In this document: positions 36,060 to 48,135 of the stretch, one piece after another
Position numbering within the stretch: the first letter of the stretch is position 1
Layout: every line of letters starts with the position of its first letter
DNA from: Montifringilla adamsi
Taxonomy: Eukaryota; Chordata; Aves; Passeriformes; Passeridae
NCBI GenBank assembly: GCA_017590115.1
Contig: JAGGNK010008337.1
Location: 3,103,912-3,167,911, forward strand
DNA: 64,000 nucleotides
Reading direction: 5' to 3'
The notes under the pieces: generated by a model
What the model was told of the DNA's origin: nothing
The model's input: the letters and a program-made list of their open reading frames with translations, nothing else
The model's database searches: none
Program-made: the position numbers and the translations under genes

Positions 36060-36990
36060 TCAAAGGTGTCAGATTTACAAAATGCAGATTTTCTGTCAAA
36101 TTTGGGCACTATAAGCACTGTATCTTTTCACTAAGGTGCTGACTGCTGTTTTAATGAGGCCCTTTGGTGGCTGTAAAAAACTGAAAGGAGAGGATTATAG
36201 GGGTTACCCTAGGTATTGTCTATTTGTCTTACAAATTTCACACTAACTACCAATTACATCGCCATAAACCTTTTGGCTACTTCAAGCTATATGCCATATA
36301 ATACATAAAAAATACGCTGTGTTAACCTCTCCCATATTATACGAGTAACTACAGCCACTGATGCAAGTAACATATCTAATGAAGCCAATAATGAGCCTCT
36401 TTAAAAGTAGTCTTGTTATAGGAATAATATTAGAGCAGTTCAGTTAAAGGCTAAGGTCCATTATGGCACGCTTCCTATGTTCTCCAGTCCCAGGGCTGAA
36501 AAGATGCTGACATGCTAATTCAGGCTCAAGAAGGGCATTAATCTCACAACCTTCTACTTGTCATGCTTAATGGGACATCCTGCCTAGGTGAAATGAACCT
36601 GATGTATTCAGGTAAACATAATTTAATAAGGGGGAAGGAAAAAAAAAAAAGGAATAGCCAGGGTCCAACATAATGGGAAAGGGAATATTTACGATTTATT
36701 TATGTTTATATCTCAGTGGAGAGGATTGTTAACATTCAACTGAGAATTAAGCGGTGTAAGAAAAGGGCAAATAATGCAGGATTTGTTTAAAACCCAACTG
36801 CTGAAATACTGGTGCATTTAAAGGAACACGTTAATTTGGAGGAGGAGGAAAGGATGCTCTAATGTGGGACTTGGAGCACTTGAGTGTAAAATAGAGATCT
36901 GGAGCTATGGAGTCTGATATTTAAAAGCCAAGCATGAATGTCAGTGCCTAGCTGTAGATCCTCTTTGGGCTGTCATCAATCATAAGTCTA
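36060..36990. promoter_or_regulatory. Probable conserved non-coding cluster
   Basis: This is repeat-free AT-rich sequence with a few CpGs in AT context (ACATCGCC, AATACGCTG, ATACGAG, GGCACGC), often a sign of constraint. Motifs include TACCAATTACATCGCC, ACATGCTAATTCAGG, AAGGGCATTAATCTC, TTAATAAGG and ACGATTTATTTATG. A short A-run at about 36640 separates two halves. No frame is convincing. Confidence 0.4.
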
Positions 36991-37440
36991 ATAAGGTACC
37001 TAAAATTATGTCACAAGGTACAGAACAGTACCAATGGCAGTAGCTAAAGCAGTGCATGACCCACTTGCAGCCCAGCTGGGAAATGCAGGACCCACCTCCC
37101 AGACTCCCCAAAGCACAAGGAAAACACGCCTGGACACAGCATGCAAGGGCCTGGTGGTCCATGCTGCTGAATTTACAGATGATAATTGTGGCCATTCCTT
37201 GGATTAGCAGGAGATCAAAGTACAAAAAAATACTGTCAGCTAAAGAGGAAAGATAGATTGATGAATAGCAGCCAGTACCCAAGAAAGCCAAAGCATTGGG
37301 TATGAGGCTGCAGGATGGACTTGCTAGGTTTTACCGCTAGGAGAGAGTTTTATTTCCCTAGAATTTGCCCATCGCTGCCCCCAAAGTCTAAAGGTTGCTC
37401 TACATATTTCTGTGTTGTGTGAGGAAGCAGGATGGAATCC

Positions 37441-37604
37441 TCAGACACTCAAAGGGAATAAAACTATTATAGATGCACCTTGGTGACTGGAGAAAGCACA
37501 ACCCCCCACTCCACTGCAGAATCAGACACTCAAAGGGAATAAAACTATTATTATAGATGCACCTTGGTGACTGGAGAAAGCACAACCCCCCACTCCACTG
37601 CAGA
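37441..37604. repeat. Tandem duplication, two ~81-base copies
   Basis: Copy 1 is 37441-37520 and copy 2 is 37522-37604. Both begin TCAGACACTCAAAGGG and end CACTCCACTGCAGA. The only visible difference is a three-base TTA insertion in an ATT-repeat of copy 2 (ACTATTATTATAG versus ACTATTATAG), plus a single A between the copies. The near identity points to a very recent local duplication or to an assembly artefact. No gene or known transposon is recognised in the unit, and it resembles no other part of the window. Confidence 0.97.
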
Positions 37605-39091
37605 GCAGGGCTGTCGTTCCCACCCTCTGGGGCTTCTTTAACAAACTACAGCTTCATTCTTTTCATTCCTGTGCAGCCCAAACATCACTGTAGCATCAAA
37701 AGCTCAAGGGAGAAACTCTGCAGGTTCTTTGGCTGCTGTCAGGTTTTAACTGTAAATGCTGCCTAACTGAGCAGGGAGTGTGTCACATCAGCAAGGTAAT
37801 GCTGATGAGAAACCAGAGAAAGTTAGGTAAATATCCCAGCGCTGTGATTGTGGAACTGCTGTGTTACAGCGGTGTCCTGTTCCAGAGAGGGAGCCAAGAG
37901 CACCTTTCTCCCAACAGTAACTCCTTTTTCTGGACAGGCAGAGCCTAAACTGCCCTGGTTTCACAGCACTGAGAAACGCAAACTTCACTTTTAAGCAGCA
38001 AAACCCCCAGGTATGGAGAGAGCACCATTCAGTGGGGCCCCTGCAGGCTCACACACACAGGCATTAATCTTGTTAAGCCTCCAAACACTCACTCTAAATA
38101 GGCCTTCACTGCCTCACTGGCTCCCAATGCACCTTTTGACCATAAACATCTGGGTATTTTATCTAGGCTGGTTTTTGTAAGCAGTTTCCTCTAAAGGCAC
38201 TAATGCAGGCAGCTGCAATGGGGCTCCTTGGTGCCTATTAGGTGCTGGCCATGCTGAGCCAGGGTGGGGCTGTGCAGATGAACTGCTCCACGGGGAGATG
38301 CTGCAGGGCACAAACCTTCCTGGAGCTCTCAGGTGCACAGAGGAGTACACTCGCATTAAATTATGTCACAGGGAGAGACCTATTACCTGGGAAAGCTGAT
38401 CCTGCTCTAAAGGCCGGTGCAAAGGGACCATAACCCTCTCTGGGGGAGATGATGTGTCCAGAGGAAGCAGCCCCAGGAATCCCAGGCAGCTAAAAGCCAG
38501 TAATAACAGGCACTTGTGCCAAGTACAAGTCAGGTTTGATGTGCAGCTTCTCATCCACACAAACCCAAGTGTGCCAAAGGATGGCCCAAGAAATCAGCAG
38601 TTCAGAAGTTCCACTAGTAAGTATCCATTTGTTCCCAGCTCCAGCTTGTAAGAAGAGATTTGGAAGTGGAGGCCACTCAGATTGCCCCAAAAACACTGGC
38701 AGATTTTGTTGATCCAGCACAAAACCTCCCCCTTAAAGTTAAGGAAAAGACTCAACAATATTGCCATATTTGAATGCATTCTCTCTCCAATAGACACTTT
38801 CCCAGCCTCATTCTTGAAGCTCCCTGGGTGCCAGGCAGTTCTCCCCTCACTTCTAATGATTTTTTTTCTCCCCATCCAAATGGGAACCATGTTCTGCTCT
38901 GTATAAAATCAGCTCTGCAGAGCTGGATAAAATATGTCACCTCAGGCACCTGAATTAATAGTTTGGTTATGTACTCTGTTAAGTCTTTACTATAGATCAG
39001 CATAACTGTGCCAGACAGACAATTCTTTAGAGCTAACATTTTAAAAAGGTGCCAAAGCCAAGGGCCCTTTGAGATGCCACTGAATTGCCCA

Positions 39092-39096
<5 letters not shown>

Positions 39097-39126
<30 letters not shown>

Positions 39127-39132
39127 AAAAAA
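39097..39132. repeat. Poly(A) tract, 27 bases plus A-rich tail
   Basis: Twenty-seven A residues are followed by GG, six A and G. On the opposite strand this creates a long pyrimidine tract. No source element is visible upstream. Confidence 0.97.
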
Positions 39133-39639
39133 GGCACAAACCCAACCAAAACCAGACTTTTTTATTTTTCCCATCCTGCAGCTTTCTTCAGTACCACTGG
39201 AAATATAATGTAGTGGAAAACACTGGCAGGAATAAGCAGTTCCATGGAGTTGCTAAAGCTGCAATTAATGTTAATGAAGCTAAGCCTTACACAGAAAGGA
39301 GCCCCAGTAAAAAGTGGATAAGTAAGAAAAACGATCAGCCGTTGTGCTCTTCCCATACAGTCCATCAGGGTATTGCCTCTGCGAAGCCATCTTGATTTGA
39401 AACCACGAAATAAACCAAAATAAATCTGCAAGCAGGTGTTCCTTGGTGGAAGTTGTAACGCAAACAGCCTAATTTTAGCTTCTGTGGAGAGAGTGAAGTG
39501 AATTTACTGCTCAGCGATGCAGCGAGCGCAGGGAGGACACGAGCAGCAGGAGCTTCCAGCAGGATGGCTGCTATTAAGGCAGGAAGACTTCCCGCGGCTG
39601 TTAAGGAAGTAGTGGAAGGCAGGTGATGGAAGTGGGGGC

Positions 39640-40090
39640 TTGCCAGGCAGCCACGGGCCCACTGTACATGTTAAGTTGTTGTTTTCTGCTCAGCTAAGCA
39701 GCAGAGAATTGATATGTTCGCAATGAAGTGCAATGACAATTAAATTGTAACTGACCTACATGTTACCATCATTACGCTTTCTCTTTTTTACTGCTTTCCC
39801 TCTTATTTAATCACACAGTATGGGGTTTTTATTAGGCTGTAATGTTAAAATCTTCATCCATTTAGCCATAAATGTTTGACTGGTTATCTATCAGACTTCC
39901 CTGCACTATACAAACAAAACCATTTTGCTGAATCATTGTTGACTTGTTTGTGGCCTAATTTAATGAGTGTAATAACTTACATGACTACCCAGTTAACATT
40001 TAGGAGCCCAGAAAAGACCTGCTAGCATGCAGCAAGCTACTGTATATGTTTTCTATTCCTATCACTCCTCTTTGCAGTAAATTTTATACA
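39640..40090. promoter_or_regulatory. Probable conserved non-coding element
   Basis: This is a compact repeat-free block. GACAATTAAATTGTAAC near 39735 contains ACAAT and ATTGT facing each other across three bases (39736-39748), a SOX-pair-like arrangement that also holds an AATTAAATT core. Further on are CATCATTACGC, GTGGCCTAATTTAATGAGTG, ACCCAGTTAACATT and GAATTGATATG. No transposon or open frame is present. The GC-richer 39.5 kb flank may belong to it. Confidence 0.4.
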
Positions 40091-42539
40091 ATAATATGCA
40101 CTTCTTGGAAGGCTGCCTTTGCTTTTACTCAGCCCAGGTTGCATGTTCCTTAGCCAGGCTGCAATGCTGACAATCAAGGGCCTCAAATTTTCAGTGGAGT
40201 TTCAGCTTTCTAAGAATCAGGTAACCTCTTACATAGACATAAAAATATCAAGCACAAGAAGCCTCAGCATATGTCAACTGCACTGTGCCCATGCAGGAAG
40301 CCACCTTAGTAAGGAGGAAAACAAAGCCACTTCCTAGCACTGACACAAAAAAAGGTTTTGAAGTTCAAAAACTACAGAAAACGAAACATTATTTCAGAGG
40401 AGATGAAAGAAACGTGGCTGCTTTATGACATTCAGGGGCCAGTCCCAGGTGTTTGGGCCTGGGCCTGCCTGAGGAAGGAGGAGGGGATCCCCTGAGTCTG
40501 GGGAACCCACAGCATCACTGTTCACCTGTGGGATCATTTTTCCTCCATTATCCTGAAAATAAACCCCAAACCTTCTTGTCACTACCTACACTTTCAGATT
40601 CATCTGCCATTGGAGAGCCCTGCAGATCAATTAAGTAACAAATAAGAGCCTCCATATTCATACACCAATTTACCACATACTTGGCAAAACAGAGGTGTTT
40701 TGCTGCTTGCAAGGCCATAACTCAAACACCAATACATAGTGGGTGACAATTTGTGAAGTGCAAATGCTGAAATTTTCCACACAAAAATATCATTTCATTG
40801 TGACATGGCACCAATTATATTTTATTGCAGACATCCTTTGTTAATGGCAATGAATCAAGTTGTACCAGGGAATTGCAGGCTCTGCTGTAAAAGTGACCCT
40901 GTCCCAGGTAAATCCCAAAGCATTGAAGAGCCTCAGTTGTCCCCCAGACCCATTCCAACAACCCTCTTTTATCCACAGGAGAAACCAACCCCAAAAGGCA
41001 TCAAAACAGACACCAGGATCACTTGGAGTCCCTTTGAATCTGTATGAAAGGACTGAGCACAAGGATTTTCAACTCAGGAGAAACAATCATGTATGGATCT
41101 GCCATTTGATAAATATTTTACCTAGATTTCTATGTTTTATTGAATGTCATGAACTTACAGTAAAATTGCTTTCAAGAAATAACAGCTAATATTTGATTAT
41201 TTATATTTTGGTCACTGTGTTTTCATAAAGTGAAAGGTTTTGGGGTTTTTGTTCTTTCAGTAAGCAACATGAAAAGCACTCTCTCCATCAATAGCACAGT
41301 ACTGACCTAGGAAAGTAATTAAATTATTTAATTTCAGGAAAGGTTTTTGGAAAGATACCTGAATTCAGAACACAGCTCTATTTGGTTTTAAAAACCCTTT
41401 AAAGACCTCAGTAACAGCAAAATGGGTAAATTGTCAAAGAGGGGTGTATTTCCAAGCCTTTGCAGTGCCACGATGAGTTTTATTTTGAATGGATAACAGC
41501 ACACACCACATGGCCTGGCAAATCACACTGAAGATTTCTATTATTAAATCCTGCAACCTTAAATATTTGATTTTTTTCATTAGTGTTTCTGACTCTCCTA
41601 TTCCATTTTTAGGATTGAAGAATGGGGCTGGTACTAAAAACTCTGACAGAACAAGCCTCTGACTCTCAACTTTTCTGCTTTTCCTTCTCTCTTTTTCACT
41701 TCCTCAACACAGCACAGAAAGTACAACCCGGAGAACTTTCAGGCTACAGCTCAGACAACAAAAAACAGAATTTTCCAAGCACAGGATTCAGCCCTGTGGA
41801 ATCCAGCAGGAAATGAAGGTAATGTTCATAATTGAGTACTTCTGCAACTTCCCCAACAGAGAATCTGCAAAATCCCTACCAAAAATATAATCCCACGTTA
41901 TTTTCTCAAACTTCAGTTGCTGCTGTTTGTGCCATGTAGAAAACTGAGGCAGATGAACTGGGAGTCACAACAAGATCTGGGGAAAAATCTAAATGCTTTT
42001 TTTGCTGGATGAATATGCAAAAGCTGGATAAAGTTAATCCTTGGGTTTTGTAAAAGGAAAACTGCCTTGCAAATCCCACAGTCCTGAGACAGGAACTCCA
42101 CAAGTGCACAAGTCCCTGCCTCACTCCCAACTGCTCTGTGCTGTGCAGAGCCAGGTGATGCTCGCTTCAAAACCTTCCTCTAGGTCAGGATCACTTCATG
42201 ATGATCCTTGTGGGTTCCTTCCCACTCAGGATATTCTGATTTTAAACCCAGGAGCACCCCTTTGCCAGCCATCAGTCCCAGGACATTGTCCCACCAACTC
42301 CTCTCTTTTGACTCTATTACCCTTCTGGCTCTATCAACACCTCTGTGAAGCAGATTTATTCTAGTCCTATGCTGTAAACAACCTAAGCTACCTCAAAATA
42401 TTTTTCCTGTTATTGGGACAAGGCAGGTGGGGAATGGACTCTGAAATTCTCTTGTTGACCCAGCCAAACGGTCATGTCAAATGTATCTATGTGTCTGAAA
42501 AAATGCACACAATTCCCACCCTTCCTCCCTTCCACCCCA
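40091..42539. other. Non-coding unique sequence
   Basis: No recognised gene or repeat is present. AT-rich patches occur at 40.78-40.85 and 41.3 kb. Open frames up to 109 codons overlap on both strands and look random. Confidence 0.6.
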
Positions 42540-42720
42540 ACTCTACAAATTCACTTTAATTATTTAATCAGTTTGGTTGAAATTCAAAGTTGTAAGTTGT
42601 TAGTTGCTACTTAACATTCCTTATAAATTGCATTTATTAGCTGCAGGAAGGAGACTTGCCATTGTTACAGTAATTTAAATTGTTACCACATGCCTACAGA
42701 CTCCTGCTGACTGGTAGCTT
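42540..42720. promoter_or_regulatory. Possible conserved non-coding block
   Basis: TTTAATTATTTAATCAG, TAAATTGCATTTATTAGC and GTAATTTAAATTG occur close together, with a CCATTGTTACAG SOX-like core. The block is short and unique. Confidence 0.25.
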
Positions 42721-45700
42721 TGGGGCAAAATCAGCTCCTTAAAGATCTTTAAAAGACACTAGAGATAAGCTAACCAAACTTTCCTCCAGGAAGTTACAAT
42801 TTATCAAAAATGTAATGCAGCATGGATGAAATACTCATTGTAAGCAGCACATAACGTGGTCCATGAAATGACATCTTAGCATCTCTCACTCTGGTCATAT
42901 GGAAGTTTGCTGACAGGGCAGGGTGATGCTCCATTGATATTTAACAGTCCCAGCTCCAATGTCCTTTGTGAGACTGCAACTTTACCTACTCCAGTCCATT
43001 CTTTCCCCGGCACTAAATCAGTCAGCTTTGACACACGACACTCTTCCAGTCCCTTTGCTCAGTTTTAATGCTGGAGATGTTTTAACTTCCCAATATTATT
43101 AACTTGGAAAGACTCTCCTCCCTTCCCAATTCTCCCTGCACTTCTTGGGTATATGCACACCCTTGTGATAAACCCTGGCCTCCTCCTCCCAGTCCTAAGG
43201 AAAAGGAGGGTCTCTGCTGGGGGTCACTGGAGAAATTTTACAGCTGAAGACCCTTTAACCTTGATGCAGCACAGACAAGAATACATCAGCACCTCCTATA
43301 GGAAAATTTGGATGAACACCACACATAAAATAACAAAATAAAATAATAGATTCATCTTCCTGCAGCTAAAGATAAATATTAAATAATCCTATCTGCTTCT
43401 GGCTGAAAATTAATTTCTTCTAAGGCAAATAGTGTAATACATATGTGCGTTTCAATTCCCATTTGGCAAAAAGCCTATTTTCAGTCTGCAGTACATAGAC
43501 TTTTGGAATACCAGAACTGCATTCATCACAGACACACTTAAACAAATAAAATCTTCCTTCGGGTACCAATTTGCTGTGGTCTTGTAAAAAATATATATAT
43601 TTTTCAAACCATCAGTATTTCCACCCAATCCAGATAGCCAGATTAGAAAACAAAGCTCTTTGTTGAATATTTAATTAGTCCAGCAATCCTTTCCAGGAGG
43701 GTTATCCCCAACATCCAAACTCTGCCAAGCAGGATCACAGACACTGCCCACTTGTGCCACACAGACAAATGTCTGTATTTTGGGATTGAGCTATCCATGC
43801 AGCACTCCTGATTAACTCATTGCCCAGGAAAGGGCAGCAGAGCAAACACCAGTGTGAGCACTCTGTCTCCCTGCCTTGGCTCAGACAGGAACATCTCCAT
43901 TCCCCTGTGCCTCTGTCACTCCCGCGCTGCCGAGCGCTTGGGGGGAGACACTGCTCCACAAGCACGGATCCACTGTGCTCTAATCAGGCTCAGCTCCTGT
44001 GTGCTGTGTGGGACTTGCCAGGTGAAATGTTGTGACAGAAAACCTGACATGCCATGACATTGTGCAGTTTTGTCAGCTTCCTGGCAACACACATTATTCT
44101 CTCCCTTTCTCACCAAAATTCTCTTTTCCTGTTTTGGAGCGGCATCCAGTTGTCTCTGGCACCACCCTCCACAGAACTTCTTTCCCATGGCGTGTTCTGG
44201 GTGCATTTCACCCTCTCTTACTGTTAAAAAACTTCCCCCCCCATGCTTGGAGCCCTGAGGAATATGTATTGCTCACTGCCCAAGGTTGGAGAGCCTAGAT
44301 ATTTTTCCAGACCCCATTGATGCCCGTACAAGCACATGAATTTACAGGTTTGCCAGCCTGTTCTTCACTCAGACCCTTCTATGGTCTAGTCTGGGCTCTG
44401 ACAAAGTTTGTAGCATCCAATCCTTTCTCAGAAAACTTTGAGATCTCTCGATCTCAGACTCTTATCCAGGACCCATTTGGCAGTACCCAGAGTAGCTGCT
44501 CTGATGCAGGATGCCCAGATAAGATATTAGACCCAGCTACCATGGTGATTGATAGTCTAAAAATACCCAACTCAGCTGTCCTGACAGATGGTTAAATATA
44601 TGGCTGCACTATACCTGGATCACAGTCTGTTAACATGAGGATGCAGATAAGGACCAGTGAGTGCAGTTCAGTTGGGGAAGTTGAAAGAAAAATGCACAAA
44701 AAAGTATCTGTAAACCCAATGTCATGAGACTCTACTGGTCTCATATGTTAAAAAGGCTTCATTTTCATTTTCTCTCTTTCTGCTCTGGCAACTCTGTCTG
44801 GTCCCATTCTGCACTTGAGGAGATGACAAATATGCAGATTGCAGCAGTAAGGAGAAGGAATCCAGTTCTTAGGAAACACAACATGACAGAAAGCATTTGT
44901 TGCCGCTGCTGAAATTTGTGTATCTAAGCATTCCGAGAAGTCTAATGTGATCTTAGGCTGCCTGCTGCCTTGGAAACCAGTGGTCAGATACTCTCAGCAG
45001 TGGGCATAACCAACTAGAACATTTTGATTAGATGAAATTTCATGGAACTGAAATAATTCACACACTGGCTTCAGTGAATTTCTGTCAAGGACCGAAAAAG
45101 AGAGAGCGCTCCTTGAAAACCACAACCCCACATCCTGGTGGTTTGGACAAAGGGATGTTGGAGACTCAAATCCCTGTTGGACCAAGTGATCTAGAATTAA
45201 ATCAATTGCACTTGAAGCCAACAACAGGCCAGCCAGGCTGCTGACTGAGAAAGTCAAGAGTTGTAACTCTCAGATATAAAAGATAAAAAAATAAACCCAA
45301 ACACATACCTATTTTCCATGTTGTTTGACTCTCTCCATTACAACACTGAAACTCTGAGAAGTCAAGTAAAATTTGTCCACTTGCCCAAAGCAAAGCATTT
45401 GGATTACACAAGTTAGTACAAGGTAACTGACCTAAAAACTACCAAAACATCAGGTAATGAGGATTCTACTTTGTAATAATCTTGCTTTGGAGAAACAGAA
45501 ATCCCTTTTCCTCAGATACCATTTTAAGGTTACAAGGCTGAACAGAGAGTCTTGTTATTGTAGGAATAAGAGAATCAAATTAGCAAGAGAAAATGTATTT
45601 GGATCATGATGGTATCCCACCTCTGCAGCACAAGGACTAGAGTTCAGAAAGCAATTTTGCTGCATGGGGCAGCTGCCAAATATTGCTGAATATTGTTTTC

Positions 45701-46189
45701 CTCCAGCCAGCAGCCTGGATGTGAGAGCATCCATTGGGTGTGGGCTGTCCCCACAGCCTCCAAACCTCAAGGGCCGTTCCTAAGCTGTGAAAGGCATTCA
45801 GCTTTTGGCAGTTCTGTGATTACAGGGAAGGGCCCATTTGCAAAGTACCCCCTTCAACCCACAGAGCTGCCACTGCAGCTCCCTCATCCCAGGTGGGATG
45901 ACAGCAATGGGTTAGGCTGGAATTGCAGTGGCAAGACGCTGCAAAGTGCCTCTGACTCCCCATTAAATAAATGCTCTTTATTAAAAACGTCTTTTCAATC
46001 ACTCACGTTTCTTTGCATCCAGATCTGAGCATCCCTGGGATTTCTCAAGGTCAGCTGTGCACGGGGATTGTCCCTCTCTCATATTGCAACCCCCTGAAGT
46101 GATGATTTCTCCTTCTGTCTTTGGGCTCAGAGCAGAGCTGCCCTTTGCAAGCACCAGGTGGGTCACGCTCCCCAATAACAGCCATTAGG
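42721..46189. other. Non-coding unique sequence
   Basis: Nothing recognisable. The 43.7-44.2 kb part is moderately G+C-rich with overlapping short frames on both strands, but has no CpG island and no protein motif. Confidence 0.6.
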
Positions 46190-46760
46190 TAGGGATGTGA
46201 TTTGGATTTCAGCATATTTGTATGGAAATCACCCTCGTGGTGTCATTTTACTCCTTATAAATCATTTCAATATCAGGCTCATAAACCCAAGTGATTGTAG
46301 AGAACAAATAAATACGGATGCATTCCTGGAAATGTGCAACAAGGAATGCTGCTGGACTGTGGTCAGCACGGGAGAGGTTTTCCACCCACTCCTTCTTTTG
46401 GTAGCCATCCTGTTTTTACCATTTCAAATTTAATACTTTTTCTAATATATTGTACGTTACCTCCCATGTATTTAAACTGTACTTAAAAGCATGCTAAGAA
46501 CTGGTAATTCTTTAATGGTTGTTCACTTACAAGCGATTGTGGGTCATTACACAATCATTTAAAGGGCATTAATGAGAACCATTTAATGGTTTTAGTAGAA
46601 TATCATTGTAAGGGACAGGGGAAAAGTTACTGGCTGTAAATTTTTATGACCATTTCTTACAAAACGTATTACTTTAAAGATTTATGTACGTAACAATGAG
46701 TACAATAAAAGCCATGCTAAAAATAATTTGAAATCAAAGTAATGCATATAGATAAGGTCC
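46190..46760. promoter_or_regulatory. Probable conserved non-coding element
   Basis: The core is 46435-46755. It has TATTGTACGTTACC, two TTTAATGG motifs (TCTTTAATGGTTG and CATTTAATGGTTT), AAGGGCATTAATGAG and TATGTACGTAACAATG (a second TACGTAAC-type site). It also has GTAATGCATATAG, a POU-like site. A TATTTGTATG sequence lies at about 46217. CpGs survive in TACGTA and AGCGATTG contexts within AT-rich DNA. No repeat or credible frame is present. Confidence 0.4.
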
Positions 46761-47999
46761 CACTTGCTTCAGTTTTCAATGCAGAAAGATTCTCTCTTTT
46801 CTTTTAGAAACCTTTTGACTTGCAGTGCAGCTTCAGCTCTCCTTTATGAAAAGTCAGAAAAAAAGTGCTCAACTCTACATTTTAGCAAGGCATAAATTGT
46901 CCTTTACGGTCCATATTTTATTTTTACTTTTCACTCCTTGTTTTGCATATAAAGTCAGTATTTCCTCACTTTTTCCTCAGACACAGCACAATAAGCCAGC
47001 TTTTAACCAGAATGCAAGGAGAATAAGGAGAATTACTTCCATAGGCATCTGGAACTGTGCATTTCATTGGCTTTTTATAAATGGAAAATAAAGGAGAACT
47101 CTGCACACCAAAATTAAAAGGTTGGCTATTTCCACACATGGAAATTCTTTATGACTACACTAGACCAGAGCATACCTTCAAAACTACAGAAACTTATTTT
47201 GAAAACCATTCATATGGATGCATTAACCTTATTAAAGTGCTTTAATAACAAAACAGTCATCATATTATGCCTGGTTTTGTCCATTTGTGATTCCCATGGA
47301 ATATCTAACGAGGAAGAGAATGCCCTTTTCCCCCAGTATTCTTGCATAAGTAGGAGAATATTTCTAATTAACAGGCAGAGTTAGTACAGCACATGAATTG
47401 AACTCAACCATATCTCTAGAAATGCTGATATTTTTACTGTTTGCATTAAGTAAGGATTGTATTTCTCTCTGAATCTGACCCAGTACCCATTACCAATAAG
47501 ATTAAGATTTAAGATAACTTGGTCAAAAGATGGTGAATTATAACTTTTAATTAAAGCGTAGGAAATAGTTTCTTTAAAACAAACATGATAATACTTTCAA
47601 GATCATTAATTTTTTATGTAATGAACAACAAACCCAACCTGAATATTTTCAAGTGTGACACTGCAGAGGCAAGGAAAGGGAATTTTTCAAAACTTCAAGG
47701 CAGCAAACATAAGCAATGCAGCTCATCTGCAGCTTTTGAATGTTTGAAAGCACTGCTTTCCTTCACAGGGAGTGCTGTTGCCCTTACACTCTCCAAAATT
47801 CAGTTTCAATTCTACTGGAGATGACACAGATAGCAGTGAGTTATGAGGTGATGGTTATTACTGTGTTTTCTTTTACTTTTGACTGATTTGGTCCTATTTC
47901 AAAATGACTGAAGAAATTTAAGAGTTGGACTGATCTGATTCACTTTTGTGTTTGAGATTGTGTACAAAGCAATGATTAATATGGTGTGACATGGTGGCT
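46761..47999. other. Non-coding unique sequence
   Basis: AT-rich sequence with chance-length frames. No element is recognised. Confidence 0.6.
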
Positions 48000-48135
48000 G
48001 TCTCACCTTTAATACAGATTAACATTTGATTGGCATCTCAGCAATTCTTATTGCTGTGAATCCTCGAGTTTAGTCTGCAGAATTCTGTTTAATACAAGAG
48101 CAGACTGCAACGGATTTTATTTAAATTGTACATGC
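48000..48135. promoter_or_regulatory. Possible conserved segment around the SOX-like palindrome
   Basis: ACATTTGATTGGCATC, the 18-base palindrome, TCCTCGAGTTTAG and GCAACGGATTTTATTTAAATTG occur in 130 repeat-free bases. The palindrome is the main reason for the call. Confidence 0.3.
48039..48056. promoter_or_regulatory. SOX-dimer-like palindrome
   Basis: CAGCAATTCTTATTGCTG is a perfect inverted repeat of seven-base arms around a four-base spacer. The head-to-head AGCAAT/ATTGCT arrangement with this spacing is the form bound cooperatively by SOXE proteins (SOX8, 9, 10). It lies in a segment that otherwise looks constrained. Binding is inferred from the motif only. Confidence 0.4.

Larger units (their letters stand above)
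36991..39639. other. Non-coding sequence with tandem duplication and A-tract
   Basis: Apart from the 37.4 kb duplication and the 39.1 kb A-tract, no feature is supported. A mild CpG increase occurs at 39.5-39.6 kb (GCGATGCAGCGAGCGC and CCCGCGGC), immediately before the next regulatory-looking block. Confidence 0.6.
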
